Origin: Synanceia verrucosa
Lineage: Eukaryota; Chordata; Actinopteri; Perciformes; Synanceiidae
Length of the DNA: 64,000 nt
Assembly: GCA_029721515.1 (NCBI GenBank)
Contig: CM056554.1
Location: 24,491,488 to 24,555,487 of the forward strand
Reading direction: 5' to 3'
Part shown: piece after piece, positions 13,301 through 24,752 of the stretch
Layout of the letters: every line of letters starts with the position of its first letter
Position numbering within the stretch: position 1 is the stretch's first letter
The notes under the pieces: generated by a model
Database searches by the model: none
What the model was told of the DNA's origin: nothing
The model's input: the letters and a program-made list of their open reading frames with translations, nothing else
Translations under genes and position numbers: made by a program

Positions 13301-14079
13301 TTTCAAGAAAAAATGCTTCTGAATGGACAAGAGAGGTAAATCAGCTTTCCCATGCGTAAATCATGCTGAAACTGCCCCAAACGCCTTTTCTCGCCCTGAA
13401 AAGCCCCAAAAGACACAGAAAACAGATACATTGTGAATCTACAGAACATAACCAAAACTCATTATATCGTGTAGAAACATGAATTTTCTACTCAATTCTA
13501 ACAAGAACAAGCAATATTTCGAAGAAAAAAATGCTTCTGAATGGACAATAGAGGTACATCAGCTTTCCCATGCTTAAATCATCCTGAAAGTGCCCCAAAC
13601 GCCTTTTCTCGCCCTGAAAAGCCCAAAAAGACACAGAAAACAGATACATTGTGAATCTACAGAACATAACCAAAACTCATTATATCGTGTTGAAACATCA
13701 TGTTTCGAGTCAGTTCTAACAAGATCAAGCAATATTTTGTAGAAAAATGCTTCTGAATGGACAATAGAGGTAAATCAGCTTTCCCATGCGTGAAATCAGG
13801 CTGAAAGTGCCCCAAACGCCTTTTCTCGCCTTGAAAAGCCCCAAAACACACAGAAAACAGACACATTGTGAATCTACAGAACATAACTAAAACTCATTAT
13901 ATCGTGTTGAAACATCATGTTTCGAGTCAGTTCTAACAAGATCAAGCAATATTTTGTAGAAAAATGCTTCTGAATGGACAATAGAGGTAAATCAGCTTTC
14001 CCATGCGTAAATCAGGCTGAAACTGCCCCAAACGCCTTTTTCGCTGGGCGCACAGCCGAAAAGCGGGAGTCGTCATTTT

Positions 14080-14115
14080 ATTGGTTTTATTTATTGCATT
14101 GGTTTTATTTATTGC
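14080..14115 (+). repeat. 18-bp tandem duplication in the retroelement leader
   Basis: ATTGGTTTTATTTATTGC is repeated twice head to tail in the non-coding leader. The same pair is present in copy 2 at 27823-27858. Confidence 0.95.
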
Positions 14116-14171
14116 ATTTATTTGAAGGTGTTCAAAATTGGAGCTAGGTCGTGTTTGTCAAGAAGGTAAGA

Positions 14172-15368
14172 ATGGCTGAGCTAGCGGAGTTTTTTGAGAA
14201 TCCATCGGACAATTTTGGATAAATGTACAAAAGAACAACTACTTAAAATCACGGACCACTATAAATTTGAGATACCTGATAAAAGATTAAAAGAAACCGT
14301 GAAGTCTATTTTGAAAGCCAATTGATATGTTACCTGTTGCCCACGGAGTCTCTGGTTAAGGAGCAAGCTTCTGCTGTCCATTTACCTCCGTCGTTTACAA
14401 CAAACAGTGCTTTGACATTTGACCAGCAAAAGGAACTACTTTTACTCCAACTTGAACATGATAAAATAAAACATAATGCAAATATTGCAAAGGAATTAGA
14501 AATGGAGAAAATGCGTCGTCAAACAGAACATGCCAAGTTGTCTTTGGAGCAGGCCAAATTAGAGTTGCTAAAATCAGGGAATGTGCCAGGAGGTAGTATT
14601 GGATTCGACATTGAAGTCCTTTGTTACCTGCGCGGGCTCAAGATAGTTTTGATGTGCTCGGTAATCTTAGATTTTTGCCGAAGTTTAATGAGAGAGAGCC
14701 AGAAAACGTTTTCATATTGTTCGAGCGCATAGCTGATGCCCGGAATTGGCCGGACTCTGCTCGCGTTTTGATGCTTCAATGCGTATTGACGGGTAAAGCG
14801 CAAGAGGCATATTCTTCACTGCCTGTTTCCCAATGTAACGATTATGAGGGTGTGAAGTCAGCAGTATTAAAAGCATATGGAATTGGTTCCCGAGGCGTAT
14901 AGGCAACGATTTAGATCATGGAAAAAAAGTGAGAAACAAACACATTTGGAATATGCACGGGATTTGAACGCACACTTTCAACGCTGGTGTATAGCTTTGC
15001 AAGTGGATACTTATGACAAGCTCGCAGATTTGGTGGTTTTAGAACAATTTAAGAACTCAGTCCCTGAAGTGATTGCTACTTATGTTAATGATCACAAGGT
15101 AACTACTGCTATGGCTGCTGCTGAGCTTGCGGATGATTATGTGTTGACACATAAGTGTAGTTTTGGCACACGTTATATTGATGGGCAGGACACCAACATG
15201 AGTGGGGCTAGTTTGTTTCAAAAGATCGTAGTCTTCAGGTTCAGAATGCAGATAAAATTTGTAACTTTTGTCGTAAGAGAGGCCACTGGAAAGCAGACTG
15301 TTACGCTCTCAAAGCTAAAACTAAAAGTGGAGCAGTGGTTCAGCCGAAAGGTGCTTGCTCAGTTATGA
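14172..15368 (+). pseudogene. gag of Gmr1-like element (copy 3), frameshifted
   Basis: Gag would package the element RNA into particles. The start is the ATG at 14172, matching copy 2. Two T are missing from a T run near 14216, so this frame stops at 14222. A helical, Gln/Glu/Lys-rich region follows (14322 onwards), a probable coiled coil. A one-base loss near 14611 and a one-base gain near 14878 shift the frame twice more. From 14877 the SCAN-like capsid segment is open (PEAYRQRFRSW ... LVVLEQFKNSVPE). A CCHC zinc knuckle, CNFCRKRGHWKADC, lies at 15260-15301 in another frame. Several of these shifts are absent from copy 2, so each may be a private mutation or an assembly error. Confidence 0.82.
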
Positions 15369-15392
15369 CGATGCCTGCAATTCCTCTCTTAA

Positions 15393-15815
15393 GTGATGCA
15401 TGCACTTCCTCTCTTAAGTGCTGCAAGTATAGAGGTGGATACGGAGTTAGAGCAACTTGAAGTCTTTTTGCCTTTTATGTCAGATGGATTTGTTTCTCTG
15501 ACAGGAAGCACTGAGATAGTGCCGGTAAAAATACTGCTCGCTGTTGGCTCGTTTATACATGCATCTGTATTGACTTTTTCTCCAGAAAGTGATACGGGTA
15601 GTTGTCTTCCTGTATTGTGTATGGGCATGAAAGTGCTAAATGTACCACTGCATAAAATCAAGCTATATTCTGATTTGTATACGGGAGAAATGGAGGTTGG
15701 TGTGCGCCTGGCGTTGCTAATTAAGGGCATTACGCTCATACTGGGTAATGGAGTGGCAGGTAGTCATGTGTGGGCTAATAGTCAGACACCACCTCCTGTT
15801 TCCTGGTGCCGTTAA
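15393..15815 (+). pseudogene. Aspartic protease of Gmr1-like element (copy 3), catalytic motif deleted
   Basis: A retropepsin-like domain of about 140 residues that would process the Gag-Pol polyprotein. It is recognisable from the GSFIHASVLTF, VPLHKIKLYSDLYTGEMEVG and ITLILGNGVAGSHV segments, which in this family frame a conserved fold. Compared with copy 2, nine bases are missing in frame at about 15536-15540. This removes the Asp-Thr-Ala catalytic triplet, so this protease should be inactive even if translated. The deletion lies between short ACTGC repeats. About 200 bp of linker follows before integrase, with stops in the frames examined. Confidence 0.78.
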
Positions 15816-16020
15816 TCGATAGTCAATCAAATGAGACTGAGATATAATCGTTCGGGTGGGTTTATGGCGTGCGCAGTGACGCGTGCCATGACACCATCCA
15901 CTAGTAACAAGCGGAGTGACGAAAACGGTGTGGGTAATATGGTAGAGCTGTCTGCGTTTCGTTGGCCGATCTACCGCTTTCGATTTCCAGGGAGGACCCT
16001 GTAAGGGAGCAGCTGGCAAT

Positions 16021-17250
16021 GTGTCATTGAAATGTTTATTTAGCCAGGTTCTTCCCATGGAGGATGAAAAAGACAGGTTGTGGGGTTATTTTGTGCGTGA
16101 CTCTATGTTGATCAGGAAGTGGGTGCCTCGCGGTGAAAATTTTGTTGGTGATCCCGTTTATCAGGTGGTGATCCCGGCTAAATTCCGCGCAACCGTGTTA
16201 AGACTGGCGCACGATGAAGCTGGGCATTGTGGTGTGGGGAAAACATATGATCGGGTTTTACGCCATTTTTTTTGGCCGAAACTTAAGAAGGATGTTTCCA
16301 CTTATGTTAAAACATGCCAACTGACAGGCAAACCTAATCAAAGAATTCCACCAGCTCCATTATTCCCTATTCCAGCTCTGAGCCAGCCTTTCGAGCACAT
16401 TATAATTGACTGTGTAGGTCCGTTGACGCGCTCTAAATCCGGTGCCACTCATCTCCTCACTAAAATGTGTCAAAGTACGCGTTATCCAGCAGCTTATCCA
16501 CTACGAACGATAACTGCGAGGGCAGTGGTGCGCGCTCTGTCCCAATTCATGTCCATCTTTGGTATTCCGAGAATAATTCAGTCCGATCAGGGATCGAATT
16601 TTTCCTCTCACCTTTCGCCAGGTATTAAAGCTTCTGCATGTTAAGCACAACAAGGCATCTGCCTACCACGCACAAAGTCAAGGTGCGCTGGAACGATTTC
16701 ACCAGACCTTGAAGGCACTGTTACGCGCATATTGTACAGAGATGGGGGCAGACTGGGAGGAAGGTTTGCCGTGGGCTGATGTTGTCTGCTCGGGAGGTGA
16801 CCCAGGACAGCACGGGGTTCAGTCCCAATGACTTGGTATTTGGCCATACAGTTCGTGGCCCGTTAACTATGCTGTATGATAACTTAGATAACCGTGAACC
16901 ACCTGCTAATTTCATTAATTATGTCAACGCTTTTCGGCATAGGTTGTATGTGTCAGGTCAATGGCCAAACAAAACTTATCGGCTGAGCAAGCAAAACATG
17001 AAAGGTCTGTATGATAGGCGCGTGAGAATGCAGAGTTTTTAAGGAAGGAGATCAGGTTTTAGCTTTGTTACCAATTATAAGTTCTCCATTTCAAGCTAAA
17101 TTCTCTGGTCCATATACGGTGATGAAACAAGTGTCTGAATTGAATTATATTATTTCCACTCCAGATCGCAAAAATCCAGTCACTTATGCCACATTAACCT
17201 TTAAAACCTGTATTATACGCATGTGTGTAATCCCCAAAGGCGATGAAGAG
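16021..17250 (+). pseudogene. Integrase of Gmr1-like element (copy 3), broken
   Basis: Integrase inserts the cDNA into chromosomes. From 16021 one can read the N-terminal zinc-binding region (HDEAGHCGVGKTYDRVLRHFF), then the catalytic core with Asp in IIDCVGP and Asp in QSDQGSNF. Nine bases are missing at about 16317, so the CX2C half of the HHCC finger (CHMC in copy 2) is reduced to one Cys. The frame is lost near 16615. The catalytic Glu (LERFHQ, codon at about 16691) lies in another frame, and further indels follow near 16774, 16962 and 17026. The C-terminal GPY/F-type module (FSGPYTV) is open from 17065 and reads on toward RT until the gap. Confidence 0.85.
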
Positions 17251-17750
17251 NNNNNNNNNNNNNNNNNNNNNNNNNNNNNNNNNNNNNNNNNNNNNNNNNN
17301 NNNNNNNNNNNNNNNNNNNNNNNNNNNNNNNNNNNNNNNNNNNNNNNNNNNNNNNNNNNNNNNNNNNNNNNNNNNNNNNNNNNNNNNNNNNNNNNNNNNN
17401 NNNNNNNNNNNNNNNNNNNNNNNNNNNNNNNNNNNNNNNNNNNNNNNNNNNNNNNNNNNNNNNNNNNNNNNNNNNNNNNNNNNNNNNNNNNNNNNNNNNN
17501 NNNNNNNNNNNNNNNNNNNNNNNNNNNNNNNNNNNNNNNNNNNNNNNNNNNNNNNNNNNNNNNNNNNNNNNNNNNNNNNNNNNNNNNNNNNNNNNNNNNN
17601 NNNNNNNNNNNNNNNNNNNNNNNNNNNNNNNNNNNNNNNNNNNNNNNNNNNNNNNNNNNNNNNNNNNNNNNNNNNNNNNNNNNNNNNNNNNNNNNNNNNN
17701 NNNNNNNNNNNNNNNNNNNNNNNNNNNNNNNNNNNNNNNNNNNNNNNNNN
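17251..17750. other. Assembly gap of exactly 500 N
   Basis: A run of exactly 500 undetermined bases, probably a placeholder of unknown true size. On its left is the integrase/RT boundary of the Gmr1-like element, on its right the middle of a LINE ORF1. The missing sequence should hold the rest of copy 3 and the LINE 5' end. Confidence 0.97.
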
Positions 17751-17752
17751 AA

Positions 17753-18223
17753 AAAGAGAATAAATCTCTGAAGGAAACCGTCCTTGACATACAGACGAGG
17801 AGCATGCGGGACAATCTGATCTTCTCAGGGATTCCAGAATCTACACCGGATGACCCAGAGTCCCTAGTTAAAAACTTCATGGCTTCGGCTCTTAAAATCC
17901 CGAAAGAGACTGTGAATAACATCACTTTCCACCGCGTTCACCGACTTGGACCCCGAAGAGGAGACCGCCACCGTCCTATCATCGCTAAATTCGAGCACTT
18001 TAAACAAAAAGAACTCGTCAAGAGCAAAGGACGGGAGCTGAAAGGGAAACCATTCGGGATGAATGACCAGTTTCCACGGGAAATTAATGAGAGGCGCAAA
18101 GTCCTGTTTCCTATTCTGAAAGAACACAGACAGCGAGGCAAGCGGACTGCACTTGTGGTGGACAAACTCTACATAGATGGCCAGCTGTACAGGGAATCCT
18201 CCATCACCCCCTGGCTCTTCTAA
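17753..18223 (+). CDS. LINE ORF1 protein, C-terminal 156 residues (partial)
   Basis: An L1-type ORF1 protein, a trimeric RNA-binding chaperone that coats LINE RNA. The reading frame is open from the gap edge to TAA at 18221-18223. It starts within the end of the coiled coil (KENKSLKETVLDIQ), followed by the RRM-like domain (RDNLIFSGIPE and RPIIAKFEHFKQKEL) and the C-terminal domain (GMNDQFPREINERRKVLFP, then LVVDKLYIDGQLY). The N-terminal half and start codon lie in the gap. No break is visible in the part present. Confidence 0.9.
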   Translation, partial: KENKSLKETVLDIQTRSMRDNLIFSGIPESTPDDPESLVKNFMASALKIPKETVNNITFHRVHRLGPRRGDRHRPIIAKFEHFKQKELVKSKGRELKGKPFGMNDQFPREINERRKVLFPILKEHRQRGKRTALVVDKLYIDGQLYRESSITPWLF

Positions 18224-18712
18224 GGGAAACGATAAGTAACCACAAAAACAAATGGCTCAGATTTCTAAATATATCTCTCGTTAGTTTAAAGTATATAGAG
18301 AAAGCAATCACATCTCACAAGTTTCAAATGTTTACCTTCACCAAATGTCACCCCCCACTAGGGATCCCCTTCCTTCTTTTACTCTTTTTTCTTCCCCTCT
18401 CTGTGTTAAATCTCCATGTACCCCTCTCCCTCTCTCTCACACTCACTCCTTCTACCCCCCTCTCACCCTGTGTACCCTCTCTGTTTGTCATGACTCTCTG
18501 TGTCACAATGTGTTTGTTGTTAGTTTCACAGGCTTTATGGTGCCTTTTTATGATACATATCATGACTCATTGTATACATCTGTCCCTAACACCTACATGG
18601 TCTTTAAGCAATACCTTACACCCCACCATCCTGACATTCACAGCTCACAAACCACAACATTCTATTTACATTACACTGTCACTAACTCAGTGTCTGAACA
18701 TCGTCTCTTCTT
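18224..18712 (+). other. LINE inter-ORF region, pyrimidine-rich
   Basis: 489 bp between ORF1 and ORF2, strongly C/T-rich at 18346-18500. Short frames inside it show no family resemblance. It is longer than the inter-ORF spacer of mammalian L1 and may affect ORF2 translation, but nothing specific is seen. Confidence 0.7.
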
Positions 18713-21700
18713 ATGTCTAAGTTAAACTTAGTTTCCTGGAATGTACATGGCATACGCTCACAGACAAAAAGAATTAAAATCCTGGACTATGTCTCTAAAC
18801 TAAAAGCAGATATTCTTCTTTTGCAAGAGACACATCTACTACAATCAGAAGAGAAATCTCTTACAGATTCAAATTATAATATTATATTTTCATCTTGTTA
18901 TAATAGTAGACAAAGAGGAGTCTCTATTCTAATCCACTAGAGAGTCCCGTTTACCTTAAACTGTTTGATAACAGACCCAGAGGGCAGATACATTATTATT
19001 CAAGCAACGATTTTTGATAAACAATACACAATTGCCAATCTGTATGCTCCCAATAGTGATGATCCAGCCTTCTTTCATACAGTTTTCTTTCATTTATCAG
19101 ACTTAAATGCTACCTCAACTACTATTATCGGAGGTGACTTTAACATAGTCTTAAATCCCTCTGTAGACCGATCGAACATGCCAGTGCAGACGAAACAATT
19201 ACAATCAGTCCTAACCATACGGGACTATATGAAAGATTTTGGACTAGATGACATCTGGAGACTCAAAAACCCAACAAAAAGGGAATATACTTTCTTTTCT
19301 GCAGTACACAAGTCATTTTCAAGAATTGACTTTTTTCTTTCAAATAACTCCATCACACACAAAATTACCACTAGAATTCACCCAATCATCATCAGTGACC
19401 ATGCACCTATATCCCTCAGTCTGCAAACTGACACTTACCGTAAACCTCCTCAGACTTGGCGCTTCAACATATCTCTACTTAAAGATCCTGAATTTGATCA
19501 AATGGTAAGGAGAGAGTGGGCAGACTTTCTAGAAAATAATGACTTTCCAGATTCATCTCCTTTTTTACTTTGGGAAACCTGGAAGGCCGTAATTAGAGGT
19601 AAAATAATATCGTACTCTTCATACAAGAAAAGAAAGGAACAACAAATGGAGACAGATATTGAGGAAAAAATTAAACAACTTTCGCAGGATTATGCATTAA
19701 ATCCAAGCGAGCAATTACAATCTGAGTTACACAATGCAAAGTTATGCCTCGACGACATTTTATCAAAGAAAACAGATTTTTTACTACAACAACTGAGATA
19801 CAATGATTTCGAGCATAGCAACAAATCAGGCAAATTTCTTGCGAATTTAGTACAACGCAACAGAGAAAAATCTTTTATAACAGCAATACAGGATCCTACT
19901 GGCAAATATACTCAATCTCCTCAAGAAATCAATCAGATGTTTTATAGCTATTACCACAAGCTATATTCAGCAACAGTTAACCCCAACAAAGACGATATTC
20001 ACACATTTCTCAACAATCTAAAGCTGCCTGAACTAACATCTGAATGCAGAGACATCTTAGATGCTCCAATGACTATCAGTGAATTACAATGTGCATTAGA
20101 TAGTATGTCAGCAGGCAAAGCACCTGGTCCGGATGGTTTCCCTGCTGAATTTCTCAAACATTTCTGGCTAATGCTAGCACCCCTTTTTTTCAGAACAGTT
20201 ATGGAGATTAAAAATAAAGGCTATATAAGCGCTCACATGAACACAGCTGCAATAAAGTTATTATTGAAACCAGATAAAGACCCTACGCAGCCTGCTAGCT
20301 ATCGACCTCTGTCGCTAATCAACTCTGACATCAAAATTATATCTAAAGCACTCGCTTCCAGGTTGGAGAAAATTATCCCGGCTATAATTCACAACGATCA
20401 AACAGGATTTATTAAAGGCCGACACTCCACTAACAACTTTAGAAGGCTTCTAAATCTGATCAATTTGACGCAGCGCTGCAACAGAGAAGCGATCGTTATA
20501 TCACTTGATGCAGAAAAAGCCTTTGACAAAGTTAACTGGTCCTTTCTCTTCTCTGTACTTCATAAATTTGGTTTCGGTGACTCATTCATCCAGTGGGTTT
20601 CAACTCTGTATAACTCACCTAAAGCTACTGTCACGACTAATGGGATCACTTCACAAAGCTTCACTTTGCAAAGGGGAACTAGACAAGGATGTCCACTCTC
20701 TCCCTTACTGTTTGCAATTTTTATCGAACCATTGGCTGCAGCGGTACGTCAGAACAACAGTATCAAAGGTATCTGCTCTCTGAAGTCTGAACACAAAATT
20801 AATCTATACGCGGATGACATTTTACTTTATTTAGAAAAACCCAAAACATCAATGAAGGAAGTATGTAAACTCATCACAACCTTCTCACGCCTATCAGATT
20901 ACTCCATCAACTGGTCAAAATCAATTATACTGCCATTAACAGAGAGCTCATGGAATCCTGCAATCCAAAACACTCATTACTCTTTCCCTACAGGCAACAT
21001 TAGATATCTGGGCATAAATATTTCCTCCAAACTCTCAGATCTTGTCCACTTGAACTTCACACCACTTGTGGACAAAGTGTGTGGTGATCTGAGCCATTGG
21101 AATAACCTTCCTATCTCACTGTTGGGACGAATAGCTACCGTCAAGATGAAAATATTACCCCAAATCAACTATCTCTTCTCCATGATCCCATTTAAACCCA
21201 CAACAAAATGGTTCCAAACATTAGATTCAGCTATCGGTAAATTCTACTCAAAGAACAAAAAGGCTACAATCAGCCTGGCTACTCTCCAGAAGAATAAGTC
21301 TGAAGGTGGACTGGAGGCTCCCAATTTTCTGCATTACTACCTAGCTAATCAGTTACAATACCTTATCAAGTGGATCCATCCACAGGAAGAACATAACTCC
21401 TGGATGGAACTAGAACAGTTAGACTGCAACCATATTAAACTCGCTGATCTACCCTTTATCACCTCTGTTCTTAAAAAACATTCCTGCTTCAAGAATCCCT
21501 TGATCGCCTCCACACTGTCTGCATGGTGGAGAGCCCTTGAAATCACAGATTCACCACTTCAACCCAGTATACTCTCACCAATCTGGTACAACCCAGACTT
21601 TGTAAACAATAAAACCCCTCTCTATCTCAGTACATGGGCAGAGAAGGGGGTCACCCATCTCCATCACCTCCTCCAAGATAACATATTTATGACATACACA

Positions 21701-22506
21701 GACTTATTCCAAACCTTTGGAATAAGGAATGGAAATTTTCTCCAATACCTGCAGGTAAAGAAAACAATTACAAAGACAATCCCAACACTTCAGTCCACCT
21801 CTCAGCCACCTGATTTACAGCCACCTGACTTTATCAAATACATCACCAAATTGTTCCCCAAAAATAAGAAAAACCTCTCTCAAAAATGTATAGTTTCCTC
21901 TCAAAGACAGACTCTATACATTTACCAATCCGAAAATGGGAGAAAGATTTATCCATGCCCTTAGACCATGATTTTTGGACTCAGATCTGTGGAAAAACAT
22001 TTAGCATGACAAAAAATACTAACCTACAACTGATCCAATTTAAGGTTCTCCACAGAGCACACGTAACACAGTATAAAATATATAAAATGGGTTTCTCACA
22101 GTCTGACTTGTGCACCCAATGCACTCAAAAAACTACTGATACTTATTTTCATGCACTGTGGCTATGTTCTCCTGTATTTCAATTCTGGGCAACAGTAACA
22201 CAGAAACTCTCTTCTATTTTGGACTGCAGGATCCCACAATCTCCAAACTTATGCTTAATTGGCGATTTTACTACAGCGACAGTACCAGTCATTCACCTCC
22301 AACCCACGCTTGTAGCTCTCGCCATCGCTAAGAAGTCCATCTTGGTTAATTGGAAGGATAAGAGAGCAATCAACATTACCCATTGGCTAAACCTCCTCTT
22401 TGAGCATATCTCACTTGAGAAAATATCTGCTTCCCGAAAGAACCAATTGACATCTTTTACAGAAAAATGGTCTGCATTTATTAGAGCTCTCAGTATAAAT
22501 CTATAG
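18713..22506 (+). pseudogene. LINE ORF2: endonuclease plus reverse transcriptase, one stop and one frameshift
   Basis: ORF2 nicks the target and primes reverse transcription there. It is about 1264 codons long, normal for fish L1. The start MSKLNLVSWNVHG is chosen because the endonuclease motif begins at once. APE-type endonuclease residues are visible: N10, E39 (LLQETH), D142/N144 (GGDFN) and D229/H230 (SDHAP). RT motifs are APGPDGFPAEF, the palm Asp at 599 (LDAEKAFDKV), QRGTRQGCPLSPLLF and YADD at 699-702. The C-terminus has a Cys/His motif (CTQC, then H and C, CX2CX9HX4C). Breaks: an in-frame TAG at codon 76 (18938-18940), and a -1 shift at the A5 run 21882-21886, after which the C-terminus continues in another frame to 22506. 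Both could be single mutations or base-call errors. Confidence 0.9.
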
Positions 22507-22624
22507 TCTATTCTTGTTTTTTTTATTTTTTATTTTTTTTTAAAAACATTGTCCTACATTTTTTGGCAGAAGAAAAATCTCTATTTATTAGAGCTCTTAA
22601 TATAACTTCATAGTCTGCTCTTGT
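22461..22624 (+). repeat. Diverged duplication of the ORF2 3' end
   Basis: 22461-22517, which spans the ORF2 stop, resembles 22571-22624. Both contain TTTATTAGAGCTCT and a following TATA/TAGTCT-rich stretch, separated by a T-rich segment. The second copy is non-coding. Confidence 0.75.
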
Positions 22625-24752
22625 CTGTTAGCATATGCCGACCCCCCTCATAAATTTGAGCTGTTCCAGAAAATATTCATTCTCTCTGTGCCTTTGTTCT
22701 GATCCCTAACTTGTCTCCTCTTCTCTTATATTGCAGTTGAGTAACCATCTCTTCATTAAGGAATGATGGATCCAAGGAATCCAAAGGCTGGGTGCTGTCA
22801 CAAGGGGATTACTTTTCCTCTTGTCCCTGGTGTTGCGCTACGATTCTGAGTGGCCTGCCCGGCTGTGGCCACTCCCCCCGGGGGTGGATGTGTCCGATGT
22901 CTCTCCTGTTGGGCCCTATGGCTTCTGGGCCTTCGCTGTTCTCCGGGGTCCGGGGGGGGGGTGGTTGCCCCTATCTCCTCGTGACGGTCTGGCTGGCTCT
23001 GGGGGTGTGGGGCAGGAGGGTGCTTCCCGGTTCCTTTCCTGCCCGCGTCCCCTCCTCTCTCCTCTCCTGCCTGCCTGCTCCTCCTCCCCCCTCTCCCGTC
23101 CCCGGGGTGTCTGGGGTCCTCGCCGCTGGTGGGGTTGGCTTGGGGGCCGGGGCTCTCTTCTGGGGGGTGTTGGGGGGTGTGGGTGCTCTGGCCCGCACGT
23201 GCTCAGGCAATCGCCTGGGCCCGCATATCACCACTGGAGTTCCAAGCTCAGCTTGCTCGATCCTCGATCCGGGTCCGACGCTGCTCCTGGGCTGTGATGG
23301 GGCCAAGCCGGATGGGGGCTTGCTCCGTTCCCAGCGGAGCTTGTCTCCTCGTGCTGGGGGTGGTGGGGCGGATCAGTGTTACGGTGGGTCGGGGGCCTCC
23401 CTCGCACACAAGGGGGCATCCCGGGCTTGGGGGAGCGATCTGGGTCCGCCGGGTGGGGATTGTTTGCCGGGCGGCGCGGGCTGGCGCATCTGGCTCCGGC
23501 TGGTGAAGTGCGTGTCGATCCTTTCGGCTGTGCTGGTTGGTCGCTGCATCTCTAATTCTGCATGGCTGCTGGGGCCCTGCTCTGAGGCTGCAGCTTTCAG
23601 GGTCATGGTGTTGGTGGGGCCTGCTGGTTTGTGTGGGATTTCCCTGGCCACTGGCCTCTTGATCCTGGGGGCCCAGTGCTCCAGGAGCTATGCCCATCTC
23701 GTCTACTCCCCTTGCGGCTCTGTTCCCATGGGCCGGGTCCACACCAGACTGCCTCTTAATGTGCACTTCACATATCTTGCACCTCACTATACATAGTCAC
23801 ATTTAGGCACATATAGGGACTCAACACATAGGGCTTTGAAGACAGGTGGGGGTGAGGACGGTGGGAGATTTGGTGGTGCGAATTGCAGTGCTCCAGGGCA
23901 CTGTAGTCTTCCCCCTCTCCCACCCACTTGCCCCCCCTGCTCTTCAATTTTAATACAGTAAACACACTCACGCTTTTGGGGGGGTTTGGGGTGGCTTGGG
24001 GGTTCGGATTAGGGTTGGCTGCAGGTACCCTTATCCTGCAGCCCTCTGTTCTTCCCCTGCAGCCTCTCCTGCCCTTCCAACTTTTAATGCACCACATTAC
24101 ACACAGGGTAGCACGAACCACGTTTTGGGTGATAGGCTTCCTCGTCTGGAACCGGGGAAGCCCATAAATAGGTTGGGATCACTAAATTAAATTAATGGCC
24201 ATTCTGGTGGGACCCGGCCCCCTCGAATCTCGGGGCTGCGAGGGGGGGAGGTTGGGGGCCTGGGGGGTCCCCTTGCAGCTATGGTGGGCCCCCTGATGCT
24301 GTGGCCTCAGTGGCGGTGCCACGGCAGCTGTGTTTTGGGGATGTGGTGGCTGGTCAGTATGGTCGGGGGGCTGGTGGTGGGCTCTTTGCTGGCCGGGGGT
24401 TGGGTGAGTGGGTCGGCGCGTGCGGTTGCTGCTCCCTGATTGGTGGATTCGGCCTGCTCTCGCCCGTGCTCTCGGTTGTCTCTGTGGGTGGGGTGGGGCT
24501 CCCTGTCGGATTCATGGTGGCGCTGGTCCGTCCCCCAGCTTTTCCCTCTCCCTTTCTCTCCTCGCCCACACTGGCCCCATGGTTTGCGTTCGGGCCCGGC
24601 TTCGGTCGCCTTCTGGATGCCGCCCGGTGATGGCCTGCTGCGTGCGGGCCCGGTGCTCCCTCGCTCTCTCGTCCCCCCTCCCTCCGGAGGGGAGCGCTCG
24701 GTTCGCGGGTCTTGCCTCATGGGCGGCGGTGGCCTCCTGTCTCCCCGGGTGT

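Larger units (their letters stand above)
3790..14042 (-). repeat. 217-bp satellite, (-) orientation, about 47 monomers
   Basis: A long (-) oriented array, more diverged and irregular than the large (+) array. It includes three near-identical consecutive units (4444-5094), short internal duplications (6611-6662, 8819-8890, 12780-12831), monomers with a 34-bp deletion (junctions at 11990 and 13286), a scrambled monomer (10218-10322) and a degenerate AT-rich one (11368-11425). It ends in CGCCTTTT directly against copy 3 of the retroelement. Confidence 0.95.
14043..17250 (+). mobile_element. Gmr1-like Ty3/gypsy element, copy 3, 5' two thirds
   Basis: Near-identical to 27785-31013 of copy 2: leader, gag, protease and integrase. 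It runs into the assembly gap exactly where RT should begin. The 5' boundary with satellite (CGCCTTTT then CGC) is at the same monomer position as in copy 2. The two copies differ by few substitutions but many 1-2 bp indels. No 5' LTR is recognisable between the satellite and the gag start. Confidence 0.9.

Noticed and set aside
3790..14042. CRISPR-like regular repetition
   Set aside because: The period is a whole 217-bp monomer with no short repeat/unique spacer pattern, in a eukaryotic context.
17194..17925. Long frames spanning the N run
   Set aside because: They consist mostly of undetermined bases. Only the ORF1 part after 17753 is supported.
18328..18725. 126- and 130-codon frames in the LINE inter-ORF region
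   Set aside because: Ser/Thr/Pro/Leu-rich translation of a pyrimidine-rich tract in two frames at once; not conserved-looking.
22792..23796. 334-codon open frame in the LINE 3'UTR
   Set aside because: GC-rich, low-complexity composition lacks stops in several frames on both strands. There is no domain, and it lies between ORF2 and the LINE poly(A) tail.
24005..24016. Telomeric TTAGGG
   Set aside because: A single GATTAGGGTT occurrence, not a tandem array.
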